Assembly (NCBI RefSeq): GCF_031581025.1
Contig: NZ_JAVLCA010000005.1
Strand: one strand, 5' to 3'
Source of the DNA: Salibaculum sp031581025
Lineage (GTDB): Bacteria > Pseudomonadota > Alphaproteobacteria > Rhodobacterales > Rhodobacteraceae
DNA: 64,000 bases
Below the pieces are notes generated by a model. It was not told the origin of the DNA, made no database searches, and saw only the letters and a program-made list of their open reading frames with translations. Positions within the stretch are counted from its first letter, which is position 1. Each line of letters starts with the position of its first letter. Below, in pieces: positions 24,080 through 33,976 of this stretch. Both the position numbers and the translations under genes were made by a program.

Positions 24080-26152
24080 ATGGAAACCATCCTCCTCTTC
24101 GCGCCGCTCGTCGGGGCCATCGTCGCGGGCTTCGGCTGGAAGATGATCGGCGAGCAGGCGGCCCAGTGGGTCGCCACGGGGCTGCTGTTCCTGTCGGCGC
24201 TGCTATCCTGGATCGTCTTCCTGACTTTCGACGGCACGACCGAGCATGTTGAGATCCTGCGCTGGATCCAATCGGGCACGCTTGACACCTCCTGGGGCAT
24301 CCGCTTGGACCGGCTGACGGCGGTCATGCTGATCGTCATTACGAGTGTCTCGGCGCTCGTGCATCTGTATTCCTTCGGCTACATGGCCCATGACGAGAAC
24401 TTCCGCGAGGGCGAGCATTACAAGGCCCGTTTCTTCGCCTATCTGTCGTTCTTCACCTTCGCCATGCTGATGCTGGTGACCGCTGACAACCTGGTGCAGA
24501 TGTTCTTCGGCTGGGAGGGTGTGGGCGTCGCCTCCTACCTGCTGATCGGCTTTTACTACCGCAAGCCGACCGCGAATGCCGCTGCCATCAAGGCCTTCGT
24601 CGTCAACAGGGTCGGCGATTTCGGCTTTGCCCTCGGCATCTTCGCGATCTTCTTTCTGGTCGACTCGATCAGGCTGGACGATGTCTTCGCCGCCGCCCCC
24701 GACCTGGCCGAGACGCAGATCCGCTTCCTCTGGGCCGAGTGGAACGCCGCCAACCTGATCGGCGTGCTGCTCTTCATCGGGGCTATGGGCAAATCGGCCC
24801 AGTTGATCCTGCACACCTGGCTGCCGGACGCAATGGAGGGCCCGACCCCGGTGTCGGCGCTGATTCACGCCGCGACCATGGTCACGGCGGGGGTCTTTCT
24901 GGTGTGCCGGATGTCGCCGATCTACGAATTCGCGCCCGACGCGCAGGCCTTCATCGTCTTCCTGGGTGCGAGCACGGCCTTCTTCGCGGCGACGGTGGGC
25001 CTTGTGCAGAACGATATCAAGCGCGTCGTCGCCTATTCGACCTGCTCGCAGCTTGGCTACATGTTCGTGGCCGCCGGCGTGGGGGTCTACTCGGTGGCGA
25101 TGTTCCACCTGCTGACCCATGCCTTTTTCAAGGCGATGCTCTTCCTTGGGGCCGGCTCGGTCATCCACGGGATGCACCACGAACAGGACATGCGCAATTA
25201 CGGCGGGTTGCGGCACAAGATGCCCAAGACATTCTGGGCAATGCTGATCGGCACGCTGGCGATCACCGGTGTTGGCATCCCGCTGACCGGCTGGATCGGC
25301 TTTGCCGGCTTCGCCTCCAAGGACGCCGTGATCGAGAGCGCCTATGTCGGAAGCGCGGGCGGCTATGCCTTCTGGCTGCTGGTGGTGGCCGCGCTGATGA
25401 CCAGCTTCTACAGCTGGCGGCTGATGTTCATGACCTTCTGGGGTACGCCGCGCGGCAACCAGCACACCCATGAGCACGCCCATGAAAGCCCCAATGTCAT
25501 GCTGGTGCCGCTGGGCGTTCTGGCCATCGGCGCGATCTTTTCCGGGGCGATCTGGTATTCCAGCTTCTTCGGCAAGACCAACGAGGTGGTGGACTTCTTC
25601 GGCGGCCAGTACGGCGAACCGACCGCCGAACTGGTCGAGGCCGTGGCCGAGCGCAGCCCCAAGGCCTCGGAACTGGGCTATGTCATGGACAGCGCGCCGG
25701 GCGAGGCGGGCATCTTCATCCGCCCCGAGAACACCGTCCTGCACGAGGCGCACTACGTGCCGACCTGGGTCAAGCTGGCGCCCTTCCTCGCCATGCTGAT
25801 CGGGCTGGGCACCGCCTATCAGATGTATATCCGCCGTCCGGACCTGCCGGCGAAACTGGCCGAGAACCAGCGCCCGCTTTATGACTTCATGCTCAACAAG
25901 TGGTATTTCGACGAGCTGTACGACCTCGTCTTCGTGCGCCCCGCGCGGATCATCGGCCGCTTTTTGTGGAAGCGTGGCGACGGCAACGTCATCGACGGCG
26001 GCATCAACGGCCTGGCCCTGGGCGTGGTGCCCTTCTTCACCCGGCTCGCAGGGCGCTGGCAGTCGGGCTACGTCTTTACCTATGCCTTTGCCATGGTGAT
26101 CGGGCTCGCGCTGATCCTCACCTATGTCACGATCACCGGGGGGGTCGAGTAA
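24080..26152 (+). CDS. nuoL: NADH-quinone oxidoreductase subunit L
   Basis: 690-aa MrpA-like proton-pumping subunit with about 16 helices, the distal unit of the membrane arm with its long lateral helix. Landmarks are MFFGWEGVGVASYLLIGFYY, LHTWLPDAMEGPTPVSALIHAATMV and KRVVAYSTCSQLGYM, carrying the conserved Glu and Lys residues of the proton channel. A His-rich stretch, HTHEHAHE, occurs in a loop. The stop overlaps the nuoM ATG (TAATG). Confidence 0.98.
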   Translation: METILLFAPLVGAIVAGFGWKMIGEQAAQWVATGLLFLSALLSWIVFLTFDGTTEHVEILRWIQSGTLDTSWGIRLDRLTAVMLIVITSVSALVHLYSFGYMAHDENFREGEHYKARFFAYLSFFTFAMLMLVTADNLVQMFFGWEGVGVASYLLIGFYYRKPTANAAAIKAFVVNRVGDFGFALGIFAIFFLVDSIRLDDVFAAAPDLAETQIRFLWAEWNAANLIGVLLFIGAMGKSAQLILHTWLPDAMEGPTPVSALIHAATMVTAGVFLVCRMSPIYEFAPDAQAFIVFLGASTAFFAATVGLVQNDIKRVVAYSTCSQLGYMFVAAGVGVYSVAMFHLLTHAFFKAMLFLGAGSVIHGMHHEQDMRNYGGLRHKMPKTFWAMLIGTLAITGVGIPLTGWIGFAGFASKDAVIESAYVGSAGGYAFWLLVVAALMTSFYSWRLMFMTFWGTPRGNQHTHEHAHESPNVMLVPLGVLAIGAIFSGAIWYSSFFGKTNEVVDFFGGQYGEPTAELVEAVAERSPKASELGYVMDSAPGEAGIFIRPENTVLHEAHYVPTWVKLAPFLAMLIGLGTAYQMYIRRPDLPAKLAENQRPLYDFMLNKWYFDELYDLVFVRPARIIGRFLWKRGDGNVIDGGINGLALGVVPFFTRLAGRWQSGYVFTYAFAMVIGLALILTYVTITGGVE

Positions 26153-27693
26153 TGGGCAACCTTCTGACAATCACGACCTTCATCCCCACCATCGCGGCGG
26201 TGATCCTGGCCATCTTCCTGCGTGGCGAGGACGAGGCGGCGCAGCGCAACGCCAAGTGGGTGGCCATGGCCGCCACGGTCATGACCTTCGTGGTCTCGCT
26301 GTTCATCCTCTTCGGGTTTAACCCCGCCGATACCGGCTTCCAGTTCGTCGAGGAACGCGACTGGCTGCTGGGTCTGCAATACAAGATGGGCGTGGACGGG
26401 ATCAGCGTGCTCTTCGTGATGCTGACCACCTTCCTGATGCCGATCACCATCGCGGCCTGCTGGAACGTGACCCACCGCGTCAAGGAATACATGATCGCTT
26501 TCCTGCTGCTGGAAACGCTCATGCTGGGTGTCTTCATGGCGCTGGACTTGGTGCTGTTCTACCTCTTCTTCGAGGCGGGCCTGATCCCGATGTTCCTCAT
26601 CATCGGCATCTGGGGCGGCAAGGAACGCATCTATGCGGCCTTCAAGTTCTTCCTCTACACCTTCCTCGGGTCGGTGCTGATGCTGGTGGCCATGGTGACC
26701 ATGTTCTACCAGTCGGGCACCACCGATATTGAGACGCTGCTGACCCATTCGTTCGGGACCGAGACCATCACCGTCATGGGCGTGCAGGTCATCGGCGGGC
26801 TTCAGACGCTGCTCTGGCTGGCCTTTTTCGCCAGCTTCGCGGTCAAGATGCCGATGTGGCCGGTGCACACCTGGTTGCCGGACGCCCACGTGCAGGCCCC
26901 CACTGCCGGGTCGGTTGTGCTGGCCGCGATCCTTCTGAAGATGGGCGGCTACGGCTTCCTGCGATTCAGCCTGCCGATGTTCCCAGTGGGGACGGAGGTT
27001 CTGGGCGATCTGGTGCTCTGGCTCTCGGCCATCGCCATTGTCTACACCTCGCTTGTCGCGCTGGTGCAGGAGGACATGAAAAAGCTGATCGCCTACAGTT
27101 CGGTGGCGCATATGGGCTATGTCACGATGGGCATCTTCGCGGTGAACCAGCAGGGCATCGACGGCGCGATTTTCCAGATGCTGTCGCACGGCTTCATCTC
27201 TGGGGCGCTGTTCCTGTGCGTGGGCGTCATCTACGACCGGATGCACACCCGCGACATCGACGCCTATGGCGGCCTTGTGAACCGGATGCCGGCCTATGCG
27301 CTGATCTTCATGCTCTTCACCATGGCCAACGTGGGCCTGCCGGGGACCAGTGGCTTCATCGGGGAATTCCTGACCCTCATGGGCGTCTTCAAGGCCAACA
27401 CCTGGGTTGCCGCCGTGGCGACCACGGGCGTGATCCTCTCGGCGGCCTATGCGCTCTGGCTCTATCGCAGGGTGGTGATGGGCGACCTGATCAAGGAAAG
27501 TCTGAAGTCCATCACCGACATGACCCCGCGCGAGCGCGGCATCTTCGCCCCGCTTGTGGTCATGACCCTTCTGCTGGGGGTCTACCCCAGCCTTGTCACC
27601 GATATCATCGGCCCCTCGGTCGAGGCGCTGGTGGGTCAGGTCACGACCGCGCAAGCGGCCTTCGAGCCCACCACCATGATGGCCCAGCAGTAA
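26152..27693 (+). CDS. nuoM: NADH-quinone oxidoreductase subunit M
   Basis: 513-aa antiporter-like proton-pumping subunit with 14 helices. It has the family blocks FYLFFEAGLIPMFLIIGIWGG, WPVHTWLPDAHVQAPTAGSV and KKLIAYSSVAHMGYV. The conserved Glu in FFEAGL and Lys in the helix 7-8 region are present. It is translationally coupled to nuoL, and nuoN starts 13 bp later. Confidence 0.98.
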   Translation: MGNLLTITTFIPTIAAVILAIFLRGEDEAAQRNAKWVAMAATVMTFVVSLFILFGFNPADTGFQFVEERDWLLGLQYKMGVDGISVLFVMLTTFLMPITIAACWNVTHRVKEYMIAFLLLETLMLGVFMALDLVLFYLFFEAGLIPMFLIIGIWGGKERIYAAFKFFLYTFLGSVLMLVAMVTMFYQSGTTDIETLLTHSFGTETITVMGVQVIGGLQTLLWLAFFASFAVKMPMWPVHTWLPDAHVQAPTAGSVVLAAILLKMGGYGFLRFSLPMFPVGTEVLGDLVLWLSAIAIVYTSLVALVQEDMKKLIAYSSVAHMGYVTMGIFAVNQQGIDGAIFQMLSHGFISGALFLCVGVIYDRMHTRDIDAYGGLVNRMPAYALIFMLFTMANVGLPGTSGFIGEFLTLMGVFKANTWVAAVATTGVILSAAYALWLYRRVVMGDLIKESLKSITDMTPRERGIFAPLVVMTLLLGVYPSLVTDIIGPSVEALVGQVTTAQAAFEPTTMMAQQ

Positions 27694-27705
27694 GGATTTC
27701 GCGCG

Positions 27706-29145
27706 ATGACCTCTGCCGATCTCACCACCATCCTTCCCGAAATCATCCTGGCGGTCTATGCCATGGGGGCGCTGCTGCTGGCCGTCTATACCAGCAAGGA
27801 CAAGATGGCCGGGGTGCTGACCTGGACCACCGCGGCGCTGTTCCTGGCGCTGGCCCTCTGGATCGGCTTTGCCGGTAAGGGAACCACCGCGGCCTTCGGC
27901 GGCATGATCGTCGATGACGCCTATGCGCGCTTTGCCAAGGTCGTGATCCTGGCCTCCGCCGCGGCGGTCCTCGTGATGGGTGAGAGTTACATGGCCCGGC
28001 GCGACCTGCTGCGCTTCGAGTATCCCCTTCTGATCGCGCTCTCCGTGGTCGGCATGATGGTCATGGTCTCGGCCGGGGATCTCATGGCGCTCTACATGGG
28101 GCTGGAGCTGCAATCGCTCGCGCTTTATGTCGTCGCCTCGCTGCGGCGCGACAGCGTCAAATCCACCGAGGCCGGGTTGAAGTACTTTGTTCTCGGCGCG
28201 CTGTCCTCGGGGCTGCTGCTCTACGGGGCCTCGCTGACCTATGGTTATGCAGGCACGACGCTTTTCTCGGGCATCATCGAAGCCACCTCGGACGGGGTCT
28301 CGCTCGGGCTGCTCTTCGGGCTGGTGTTCCTGGTGGCCGGGCTCGCCTTCAAGGTCTCGGCCGCGCCCTTCCACATGTGGACGCCGGATGTCTACGAGGG
28401 CGCGCCGACGCCGGTCACCGCCTTCTTCGCCACGGCGCCCAAGATGGCGGCCATGGGTCTATTCGCGCGCCTGGTGCACGACGCCTTCGGCGGCAGTGTC
28501 GGCGACTGGCAGCAGATCGTGGCGTTCCTGGCCGTGGCCTCGATGTTCCTCGGCGGGATCGCGGCCATCGGCCAGACCGACATCAAGCGCCTGATGGCCT
28601 ATTCCTCGATCGCGCACATGGGCTTTGCCATGATGGGGCTGGCCGCGGGAACGGCCTTCGGTGTGCAGGCCATGCTGATCTACATGACGATCTACATCGC
28701 CATGAACATCGGCACCTTCGCCTTCATCCTGTCCATGGAAAAGGACGGGCGCCCGGTCACCGATATCGCGGCGCTGAACATGTATTCGCGGGCCGAGCCG
28801 GGCAAGGCCCTGGCCATGATGGTGCTTCTGTTCAGCCTTGCGGGCGTGCCGCCGATGCTGGGCTTTTTCGGCAAGCTCTACGTGCTGCGCGCTGCCGTCG
28901 ATGGCGGCTTGGCCTGGCTGGCGATCCTGGGGGTTCTGGCCTCGGTCATCGGGGCCTTCTACTATTTGCGCATCGTCTTCTACATGTATTTCGGCAAACC
29001 GACCGACGAGGCGCTCGACCGCAACGGATCGCCGGTGCTCTGGTCTTTGCTCATGGCCTCGGCGGTGGTGATGCTGGTGGGGATCGTGAACCTCTTCGGG
29101 GTGGAACCCATCGCCGAAGCGGCCGCGCGCGCCCTTGCAGGATAA
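27706..29145 (+). CDS. nuoN: NADH-quinone oxidoreductase subunit N
   Basis: 479-aa third antiporter-like subunit with 14 helices. Signatures are MALYMGLELQSLALYVVAS, KVSAAPFHMWTPDVYEGAP and IKRLMAYSSIAHMGFAM. It completes the 14 structural genes. Its last 11 bases overlap the TTG start of birA, so the biotin ligase gene is part of the same transcript. Confidence 0.98.
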   Translation: MTSADLTTILPEIILAVYAMGALLLAVYTSKDKMAGVLTWTTAALFLALALWIGFAGKGTTAAFGGMIVDDAYARFAKVVILASAAAVLVMGESYMARRDLLRFEYPLLIALSVVGMMVMVSAGDLMALYMGLELQSLALYVVASLRRDSVKSTEAGLKYFVLGALSSGLLLYGASLTYGYAGTTLFSGIIEATSDGVSLGLLFGLVFLVAGLAFKVSAAPFHMWTPDVYEGAPTPVTAFFATAPKMAAMGLFARLVHDAFGGSVGDWQQIVAFLAVASMFLGGIAAIGQTDIKRLMAYSSIAHMGFAMMGLAAGTAFGVQAMLIYMTIYIAMNIGTFAFILSMEKDGRPVTDIAALNMYSRAEPGKALAMMVLLFSLAGVPPMLGFFGKLYVLRAAVDGGLAWLAILGVLASVIGAFYYLRIVFYMYFGKPTDEALDRNGSPVLWSLLMASAVVMLVGIVNLFGVEPIAEAAARALAG

Positions 29146-29887
29146 GTGGCCCGCCGGGGTCGGACGCATCGTCCTGCCCCGCACCGACAGCACCCTGAGC
29201 GAGGCCGCGCGCCGCTTTCCCGAGCTGCCCGGCCCCGCCTGGATTCTTGCCCATGAACAGACCGCCGCCCGCGGGCGCCGGGGCCGGGCCTGGGCCAATC
29301 CGCCGGGCAATTTCTCGGCCACCCATGTGATGCCGCTGGACCGTCCACCGGGTGCGGCGGCGCTGCGCTCCTTCGTCATGGCGCTGGCGCTGCACGACGC
29401 GCTGGTTGCGGTGACGGGCCGGGCCGATCTTCTGGCGCTGAAATGGCCCAATGACGTGCTGCTGGCCGGCGGCAAGCTGGCGGGCATCCTTCTGGAAAGC
29501 GTCACGTTTCAGGGCCGCGTCGCCGGGCTCGCCATCGGGGTGGGCGTCAACCTCTTTGCCGCGCCCGACGCGGCGACGCTGGAACCGGGCGCAGTGCCGC
29601 CCGTCTCGCTGCGGGGCGAAACCGGGGTCAGCATCGGCGATCTGGACTTTCTCGGCCATCTGGCCCGGGCCCATGCGGCGCGCGAGGCCGCCTTCGCCAC
29701 CTACGGCTTTGCCCCGATCCGCGAGGCCTGGTTGCAGCACGCCGCCCGCCGGGGCGCGCTCATCACCGCGCGCCTGACCGGCGAAGAGATCACCGGAACC
29801 TTTGAAACCGTCGACGAGAACGGATATCTGGTCCTCGGGACAGCCCATGGCCCCCGGCATATCGCCGCCGCCGAGGTGTTCCTGTGA
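29135..29887 (+). CDS. birA: Biotin--[acetyl-CoA-carboxylase] ligase
   Basis: 250-aa single-domain biotin protein ligase. It activates biotin as biotinyl-AMP and joins it to the carboxyl carrier protein. The adenylate loop is ARGRRGRAW (variant of GRGRRGR), followed by LKWPNDVLL with the catalytic lysine region and AGLAIGVGVNL. There is no N-terminal winged helix, so it should not repress biotin genes. The start is TTG 29135, inside the nuoN end; no ATG or GTG fits better before the conserved LPRTDST motif. It overlaps the coaX frame. Confidence 0.92.
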   Translation: MQDKWPAGVGRIVLPRTDSTLSEAARRFPELPGPAWILAHEQTAARGRRGRAWANPPGNFSATHVMPLDRPPGAAALRSFVMALALHDALVAVTGRADLLALKWPNDVLLAGGKLAGILLESVTFQGRVAGLAIGVGVNLFAAPDAATLEPGAVPPVSLRGETGVSIGDLDFLGHLARAHAAREAAFATYGFAPIREAWLQHAARRGALITARLTGEEITGTFETVDENGYLVLGTAHGPRHIAAAEVFL

Positions 29888-29901
29888 CAGGCGAGGGCCC
29901 C

Positions 29902-30675
29902 ATGCTTCTTTGTATCGACTGCGGCAACACGAACACCGTCTTCGCGTTGTGGAACGGCGAGGAGTTCCTCTGCACCCTGCGCACCAGCACCCACCATGCC
30001 CGCACGGCGGATGCCTATTTCACCTGGTTCTCGACCCTGTTGAACCACTACCGGATCGAGCCCGAGATCACGGATGTCATCATTTCCTCGACGGTGCCGC
30101 GGGTTGTCTTCAACCTGCGCGTCTTCGCCGACCGCTTTTTCGGCTGCCGTCCGCTGGTGGTGGGCAAGCCCGACTGCCAGCCGCCGGTCCCGCCGCGCGT
30201 GGATGCGGGCACCTCGGTCGGCCCCGACAGGCTGGTCAATGCGGCCGGGGCCCATGACCGGCACGGCGGCGATCTGATCGTCGTGGACTTCGGCACCGCC
30301 ACCACCTTCGATGTCGTGGCGCAAGACGGCGCCTATGTCGGGGGCGTGATCGCCCCGGGCGTGAACCTCAGCCTGGAGGCGCTGCACAGTGCCGCCGCGG
30401 CCCTGCCGCATGTGGACGTCACCAAGCCGGCCCAGGTCATCGGGACCAACACCGTCGATTGCATGCAATCGGGGGTCTTCTGGGGCTATGTCGGGCTGGT
30501 CAACGGCATTTGCGAACGTATCAAGGGGGCCTACGAGCGCCCCATGAAAGTGATCGGAACGGGTGGCCTCGCCCCGTTGTTCAGTACCGGCGAGGCACTA
30601 TTTGACACGGTCGAGGATGATCTGACCATGCATGGTCTGACGGTCATCCATCGCCATAACAAGGAAACCACCTGA
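29902..30675 (+). CDS. coaX: Type III pantothenate kinase
   Basis: 257-aa CoaX enzyme, first step of coenzyme A synthesis, of the ASKHA fold. It opens with LLCIDCGNTNTVFAL (phosphate-binding loop) and later has VVDFGTATTFDVV and GTGGLAPLF. ATG 29902 is preferred to the GTG at 29884, which would overlap the birA stop, because GCGAGGG precedes it and the D-N-T motif is then N-terminal. Only 2 bp separate it from the RNase J gene. Confidence 0.95.
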   Translation: MLLCIDCGNTNTVFALWNGEEFLCTLRTSTHHARTADAYFTWFSTLLNHYRIEPEITDVIISSTVPRVVFNLRVFADRFFGCRPLVVGKPDCQPPVPPRVDAGTSVGPDRLVNAAGAHDRHGGDLIVVDFGTATTFDVVAQDGAYVGGVIAPGVNLSLEALHSAAAALPHVDVTKPAQVIGTNTVDCMQSGVFWGYVGLVNGICERIKGAYERPMKVIGTGGLAPLFSTGEALFDTVEDDLTMHGLTVIHRHNKETT

Positions 30676-30677
30676 CA

Positions 30678-32342
30678 ATGAGCAGCGACAGAATGATTTA
30701 CCTCCCCCTCGGCGGCGCGGGGGAGATCGGGATGAATTGCTACGTCTATGGCTACGGACCCGAGGGCGCCGAGCGCCTGATCGTGGTCGATCTCGGGATG
30801 ACCTTCCCGGACATGGACACCACGCCGGGGGTCGATCTGATCTTCCCCGACATCGCGTGGCTGGAGGCCCGCAAGGACCGGATCGAGGGCATCTTCATCA
30901 CCCATGCCCACGAGGACCACGTCGGCGCCGTGGGCCACTACTGGGAAAAGCTGGGCGCACCGATCCACTGCCGCGCCTTCACCGCCAATATCGCCCGGCG
31001 CAAGATGGCCGAGCACTGCCATCCCGAGTCCACCGTGCGGACCGCCGGCGCCTGGCCCGAGGATAGCGTCACGGCCGGCCCATTCACCGTGGGCTTCGTT
31101 CCGATCAGCCACTCGATCCCCGAAAGCTCGGGGCTGGTGATCGACACCGCGCAGGGCCGGCTGGTGCATACCGGCGATTTCAAGATCGACGAGACTCCGG
31201 GCCTTGGCGAACCCTTCGACCGGGCGCTCTGGGCGCAAGTGGCCGAACCGGGTGTCAAGGCGCTGATCTGTGACAGCACCAATGTCTTCTCGCACCATCC
31301 CGGCCGGTCCGAGGCCAGTATCGGCCCCGAGATCGAGGGCCTGATGAAGACCCAGCCGGGCATGGTCGTCGCGACGACCTTTGCCTCCAATGTCAGCCGG
31401 GTGCGCACCATCGCGCAGGCCGGGGTGGCCGCGGGCCGCTCGGTCTGTCTGCTGGGCCGCGCCATGCGCCGGATGATCGAGGCGGCCTCGGAGACCGGCA
31501 TCCTCGATGATTTCCCGTCGGTGATTACCACGGAAGAGGCCAGGGACATCCCGCGCGAGAACCTTCTGCTGCTGGTCACGGGCAGCCAGGGCGAACGCCG
31601 CGCGGCCAGTGCCCAGCTTGCCAATGGCAAGTACATGGGGCTGCGGCTGAAAGAGGGAGATTCCTTCCTGTTCTCGTCCAAGACCATTCCGGGCAATGAG
31701 CGCGGCGTGATCCGGATCATGAACCAGTTCTCGGAAATGGGCGTGGACGTGATCGATGACAGCCAAGATCGCTACCATGTCTCGGGCCATGCCAACCGGC
31801 CCGACCTGAAAGCCATGCACGAAATCTGCCAGCCCGGTCTGGTGATCCCAATGCATGGCGAACACCGCCACCTGCGCGAACAGGTCAAGCTGGCAGGCGA
31901 GGGGGGCTATCCCGGTGTGCTGGCGGTCAATGGCACCATGGTGGATCTTGGCACGGGCAAGCCGGTCGAGTTCATCGAGACGGGCCGGGTCTATCTGGAC
32001 GGCCGTGCCCAGGTGGGTCAGTTCGATGGCATCGTCCGCGACCGTATCCGCATGGCGCTCAACGGCCATGTCACGGTGACCCTTGTCATCGACGAGGAAA
32101 ACGAGCCGCTGGGCGACCCCTGGTGCGACCTGATGGGCCTGCCCGAAACCGGGCGCAACAACGCGGACCTCTCCGAAACGCTCGAGACCGCGCTCGGCGC
32201 CTGGCTGCAACGGGCCAAGCCGGCGGTGCTGCGCGACGACGCGGTGCTGGAGAAAGACCTGCGCACGCTGACCCGGCGCACGGCCGAGAACGAGATCGGC
32301 AAGAAGCCGGAAGTGACGGTGGTTGTCAGCCGCCTGAGCTAG
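30678..32342 (+). CDS. rnj: Ribonuclease J
   Basis: 554-aa metallo-beta-lactamase/beta-CASP RNase with 5'-3' exo- and endonuclease activity on RNA. The zinc-binding motif is ITHAHEDHVG near residue 75. Further ligands are in PISHSIPESSG and HTGDFKID. The beta-CASP region has MPMHGEHRHL-like IPMHGEHRHL. In alphaproteobacteria RNase J matures 5' ends such as that of 23S rRNA. It is the last gene of the nuo-birA-coaX-rnj run and ends at a strong hairpin. Confidence 0.96.
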   Translation: MSSDRMIYLPLGGAGEIGMNCYVYGYGPEGAERLIVVDLGMTFPDMDTTPGVDLIFPDIAWLEARKDRIEGIFITHAHEDHVGAVGHYWEKLGAPIHCRAFTANIARRKMAEHCHPESTVRTAGAWPEDSVTAGPFTVGFVPISHSIPESSGLVIDTAQGRLVHTGDFKIDETPGLGEPFDRALWAQVAEPGVKALICDSTNVFSHHPGRSEASIGPEIEGLMKTQPGMVVATTFASNVSRVRTIAQAGVAAGRSVCLLGRAMRRMIEAASETGILDDFPSVITTEEARDIPRENLLLLVTGSQGERRAASAQLANGKYMGLRLKEGDSFLFSSKTIPGNERGVIRIMNQFSEMGVDVIDDSQDRYHVSGHANRPDLKAMHEICQPGLVIPMHGEHRHLREQVKLAGEGGYPGVLAVNGTMVDLGTGKPVEFIETGRVYLDGRAQVGQFDGIVRDRIRMALNGHVTVTLVIDEENEPLGDPWCDLMGLPETGRNNADLSETLETALGAWLQRAKPAVLRDDAVLEKDLRTLTRRTAENEIGKKPEVTVVVSRLS

Positions 32343-32373
32343 CGTTGCGCGAATGCCCGTCGGAACCGCGGCG

Positions 32374-32399
32374 GGATGGAAATTCTGGAATTTCCATCC
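32374..32399. terminator. Bidirectional terminator between rnj and the DEAD-box helicase gene
   Basis: GGATGGAAATT, loop CTGG and AATTTCCATCC form a perfect 11-bp stem. It lies between two convergent genes (rnj stop 32342, helicase stop 32399), so it can stop transcription from both sides. The same AATT-CTGG-AATT core recurs at 41963. Confidence 0.75.
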
Positions 32400-33883
32400 T
32401 ACCCGGTGCGGCGTTCGTCAAAGCTCTTGATGATGAATTCGGGCGCATCGTCGCCCATGCCGACAACGGCGCCGTCGCGCTGTTCGCGGCCGCGCCCACC
32501 CCGGCTGCGCTTGGGGCGGCCGTCGGGTTTCTTGTCCTGGCGGGGGGCCGGCTGAGCCTTGGGGGGCTCCTCCGCCGGCTTGGCCTCGGGCGCGGGGGCC
32601 GCCTCGGGCGCGGCGGTCTTTGTCGCAGCCGCGTCGACTGCGGGGGCCTCGGTCTTGCGGCGCGACCGCGTACGGCTGCGCTTGGGCTTTTCCGCCGGGG
32701 TCTCTTCGGGGGCCTCGGGGGCGGGGGCCACCATGGCCAGCGGGTTCTCCAGCCGAGGAATGTCCCTCTCCAGCAGCTTCTCGACCGCCTCGAAGTTCTT
32801 TTCGTCGCGCGGCCCGCAGATCATCACGGCCTTGCCCGAGCGCCCGGCGCGGCCGGTGCGGCCGATGCGGTGGACATAGTCCTCGGCATGGCTGGGCACG
32901 TCAAAGTTGAACACGTGGCTGACGGCGGGAATATCCAGACCGCGGGCGGCCACGTCCGATGCCACCAGCAGGCGGATCGTCCCCTCCCGAAAGCCGTCCA
33001 GCGTCCGCGTGCGCTGCGATTGCTCTAGGTCGCCGTGGATCGGTTCGGCGTCATAGCCGTGTTTCTTGAGCGACTTGGCCACCGCGTCCACATCCGTCTT
33101 GCGGTTGCAGAAGATGATGGCGTTGCTGCAGGCCGCGCCTTCGTTGTCGATCAGGGTGCGCAGCAGCTTGCGCTTTTCGCTGTCGGCCCGGTCCTTGCGC
33201 GAGCCCTTGAACATGACAACGCCCTGTTCGATCGTTTCCGAGGCCGTGGCTTGGCGGGCCACCTCGATCCGGGCGGGGTTGGACAGGAAGGTGTTGGTGA
33301 TCCGCTCGATCTCATTGGCCATGGTGGCGCTGAAGAATAGCGTTTGGCGGGTGAAGGGCGTCAGGCCGAAGATCTTCTCGATGTCCGGGATAAAGCCCAT
33401 GTCGAGCATCCGGTCGGCCTCGTCCACCACCATGACCTTGACGTCCGACAGGATCAGCTTGCCGCGTTCGAAATGGTCGAGCAGGCGCCCAGGCGTGGCG
33501 ATCAGGACGTCGACGCCCTTGTCGATCCGCTGGTCCTGTTCCTTGAAGCTCACGCCGCCGATCAGCAGCGCCTTGGTCAGCTTGGTATACTTGGCGTAGG
33601 TGTCGAAGTTTTCGGCCACCTGGGTGGCCAGTTCGCGGGTGGGGCACAGCACCAGGCTGCGCGGCATGCGGGCGCGCGCCCGGCCCCGCTTGAGCATAGT
33701 GATCATCGGCAGCGTGAAACCGGCGGTCTTGCCGGTGCCCGTCTGGGCGATGCCCAGCACGTCGCGCCCCTCGAGCGCGGGGGGGATCGCCCCCGCCTGG
33801 ATGGGCGTGGGGGTTTCGTAGCCGGTTTCCTCGATCGCCTTGAGTACCTTGGCATCGAGTTTCAGGTCGGAGAATTTCGTCAA
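32399..33883 (-). CDS. DEAD-box RNA helicase (RhlE-like)
   Basis: 494-aa ATP-dependent RNA helicase. It has the Q motif TPTPIQAGAIP, Walker A AQTGTGKT, DEAD box VVDEADRML, FFSATM and the HRIGRTGRAGR motif. The last ~115 residues are basic, with KPKRSRTRSRRK and RPKRSRGGRG, typical RNA-binding tails of RhlE/RhlB-type degradosome helicases. The chosen start is TTG 33883 with AAAGG upstream; the frame runs on to 34060 but without helicase sequence. It converges on RNase J, its possible partner in RNA decay. Confidence 0.92.
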   Translation of the reverse strand: MTKFSDLKLDAKVLKAIEETGYETPTPIQAGAIPPALEGRDVLGIAQTGTGKTAGFTLPMITMLKRGRARARMPRSLVLCPTRELATQVAENFDTYAKYTKLTKALLIGGVSFKEQDQRIDKGVDVLIATPGRLLDHFERGKLILSDVKVMVVDEADRMLDMGFIPDIEKIFGLTPFTRQTLFFSATMANEIERITNTFLSNPARIEVARQATASETIEQGVVMFKGSRKDRADSEKRKLLRTLIDNEGAACSNAIIFCNRKTDVDAVAKSLKKHGYDAEPIHGDLEQSQRTRTLDGFREGTIRLLVASDVAARGLDIPAVSHVFNFDVPSHAEDYVHRIGRTGRAGRSGKAVMICGPRDEKNFEAVEKLLERDIPRLENPLAMVAPAPEAPEETPAEKPKRSRTRSRRKTEAPAVDAAATKTAAPEAAPAPEAKPAEEPPKAQPAPRQDKKPDGRPKRSRGGRGREQRDGAVVGMGDDAPEFIIKSFDERRTG

Positions 33884-33976
33884 AGCAAGCCTTTCGCGTG
33901 GTCGCGGCGTTGGAGACGGCCGCAGATCCTCACGCGGCCCGCCCGGCCGGATTGCCGGGGCGTCTTTAGTAGCAGC

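Noticed and set aside
24203..28374. Other antisense frames over nuoL, nuoM and nuoN
   Set aside because: The same composition artefact; the plus strand carries recognised subunits over the whole span.
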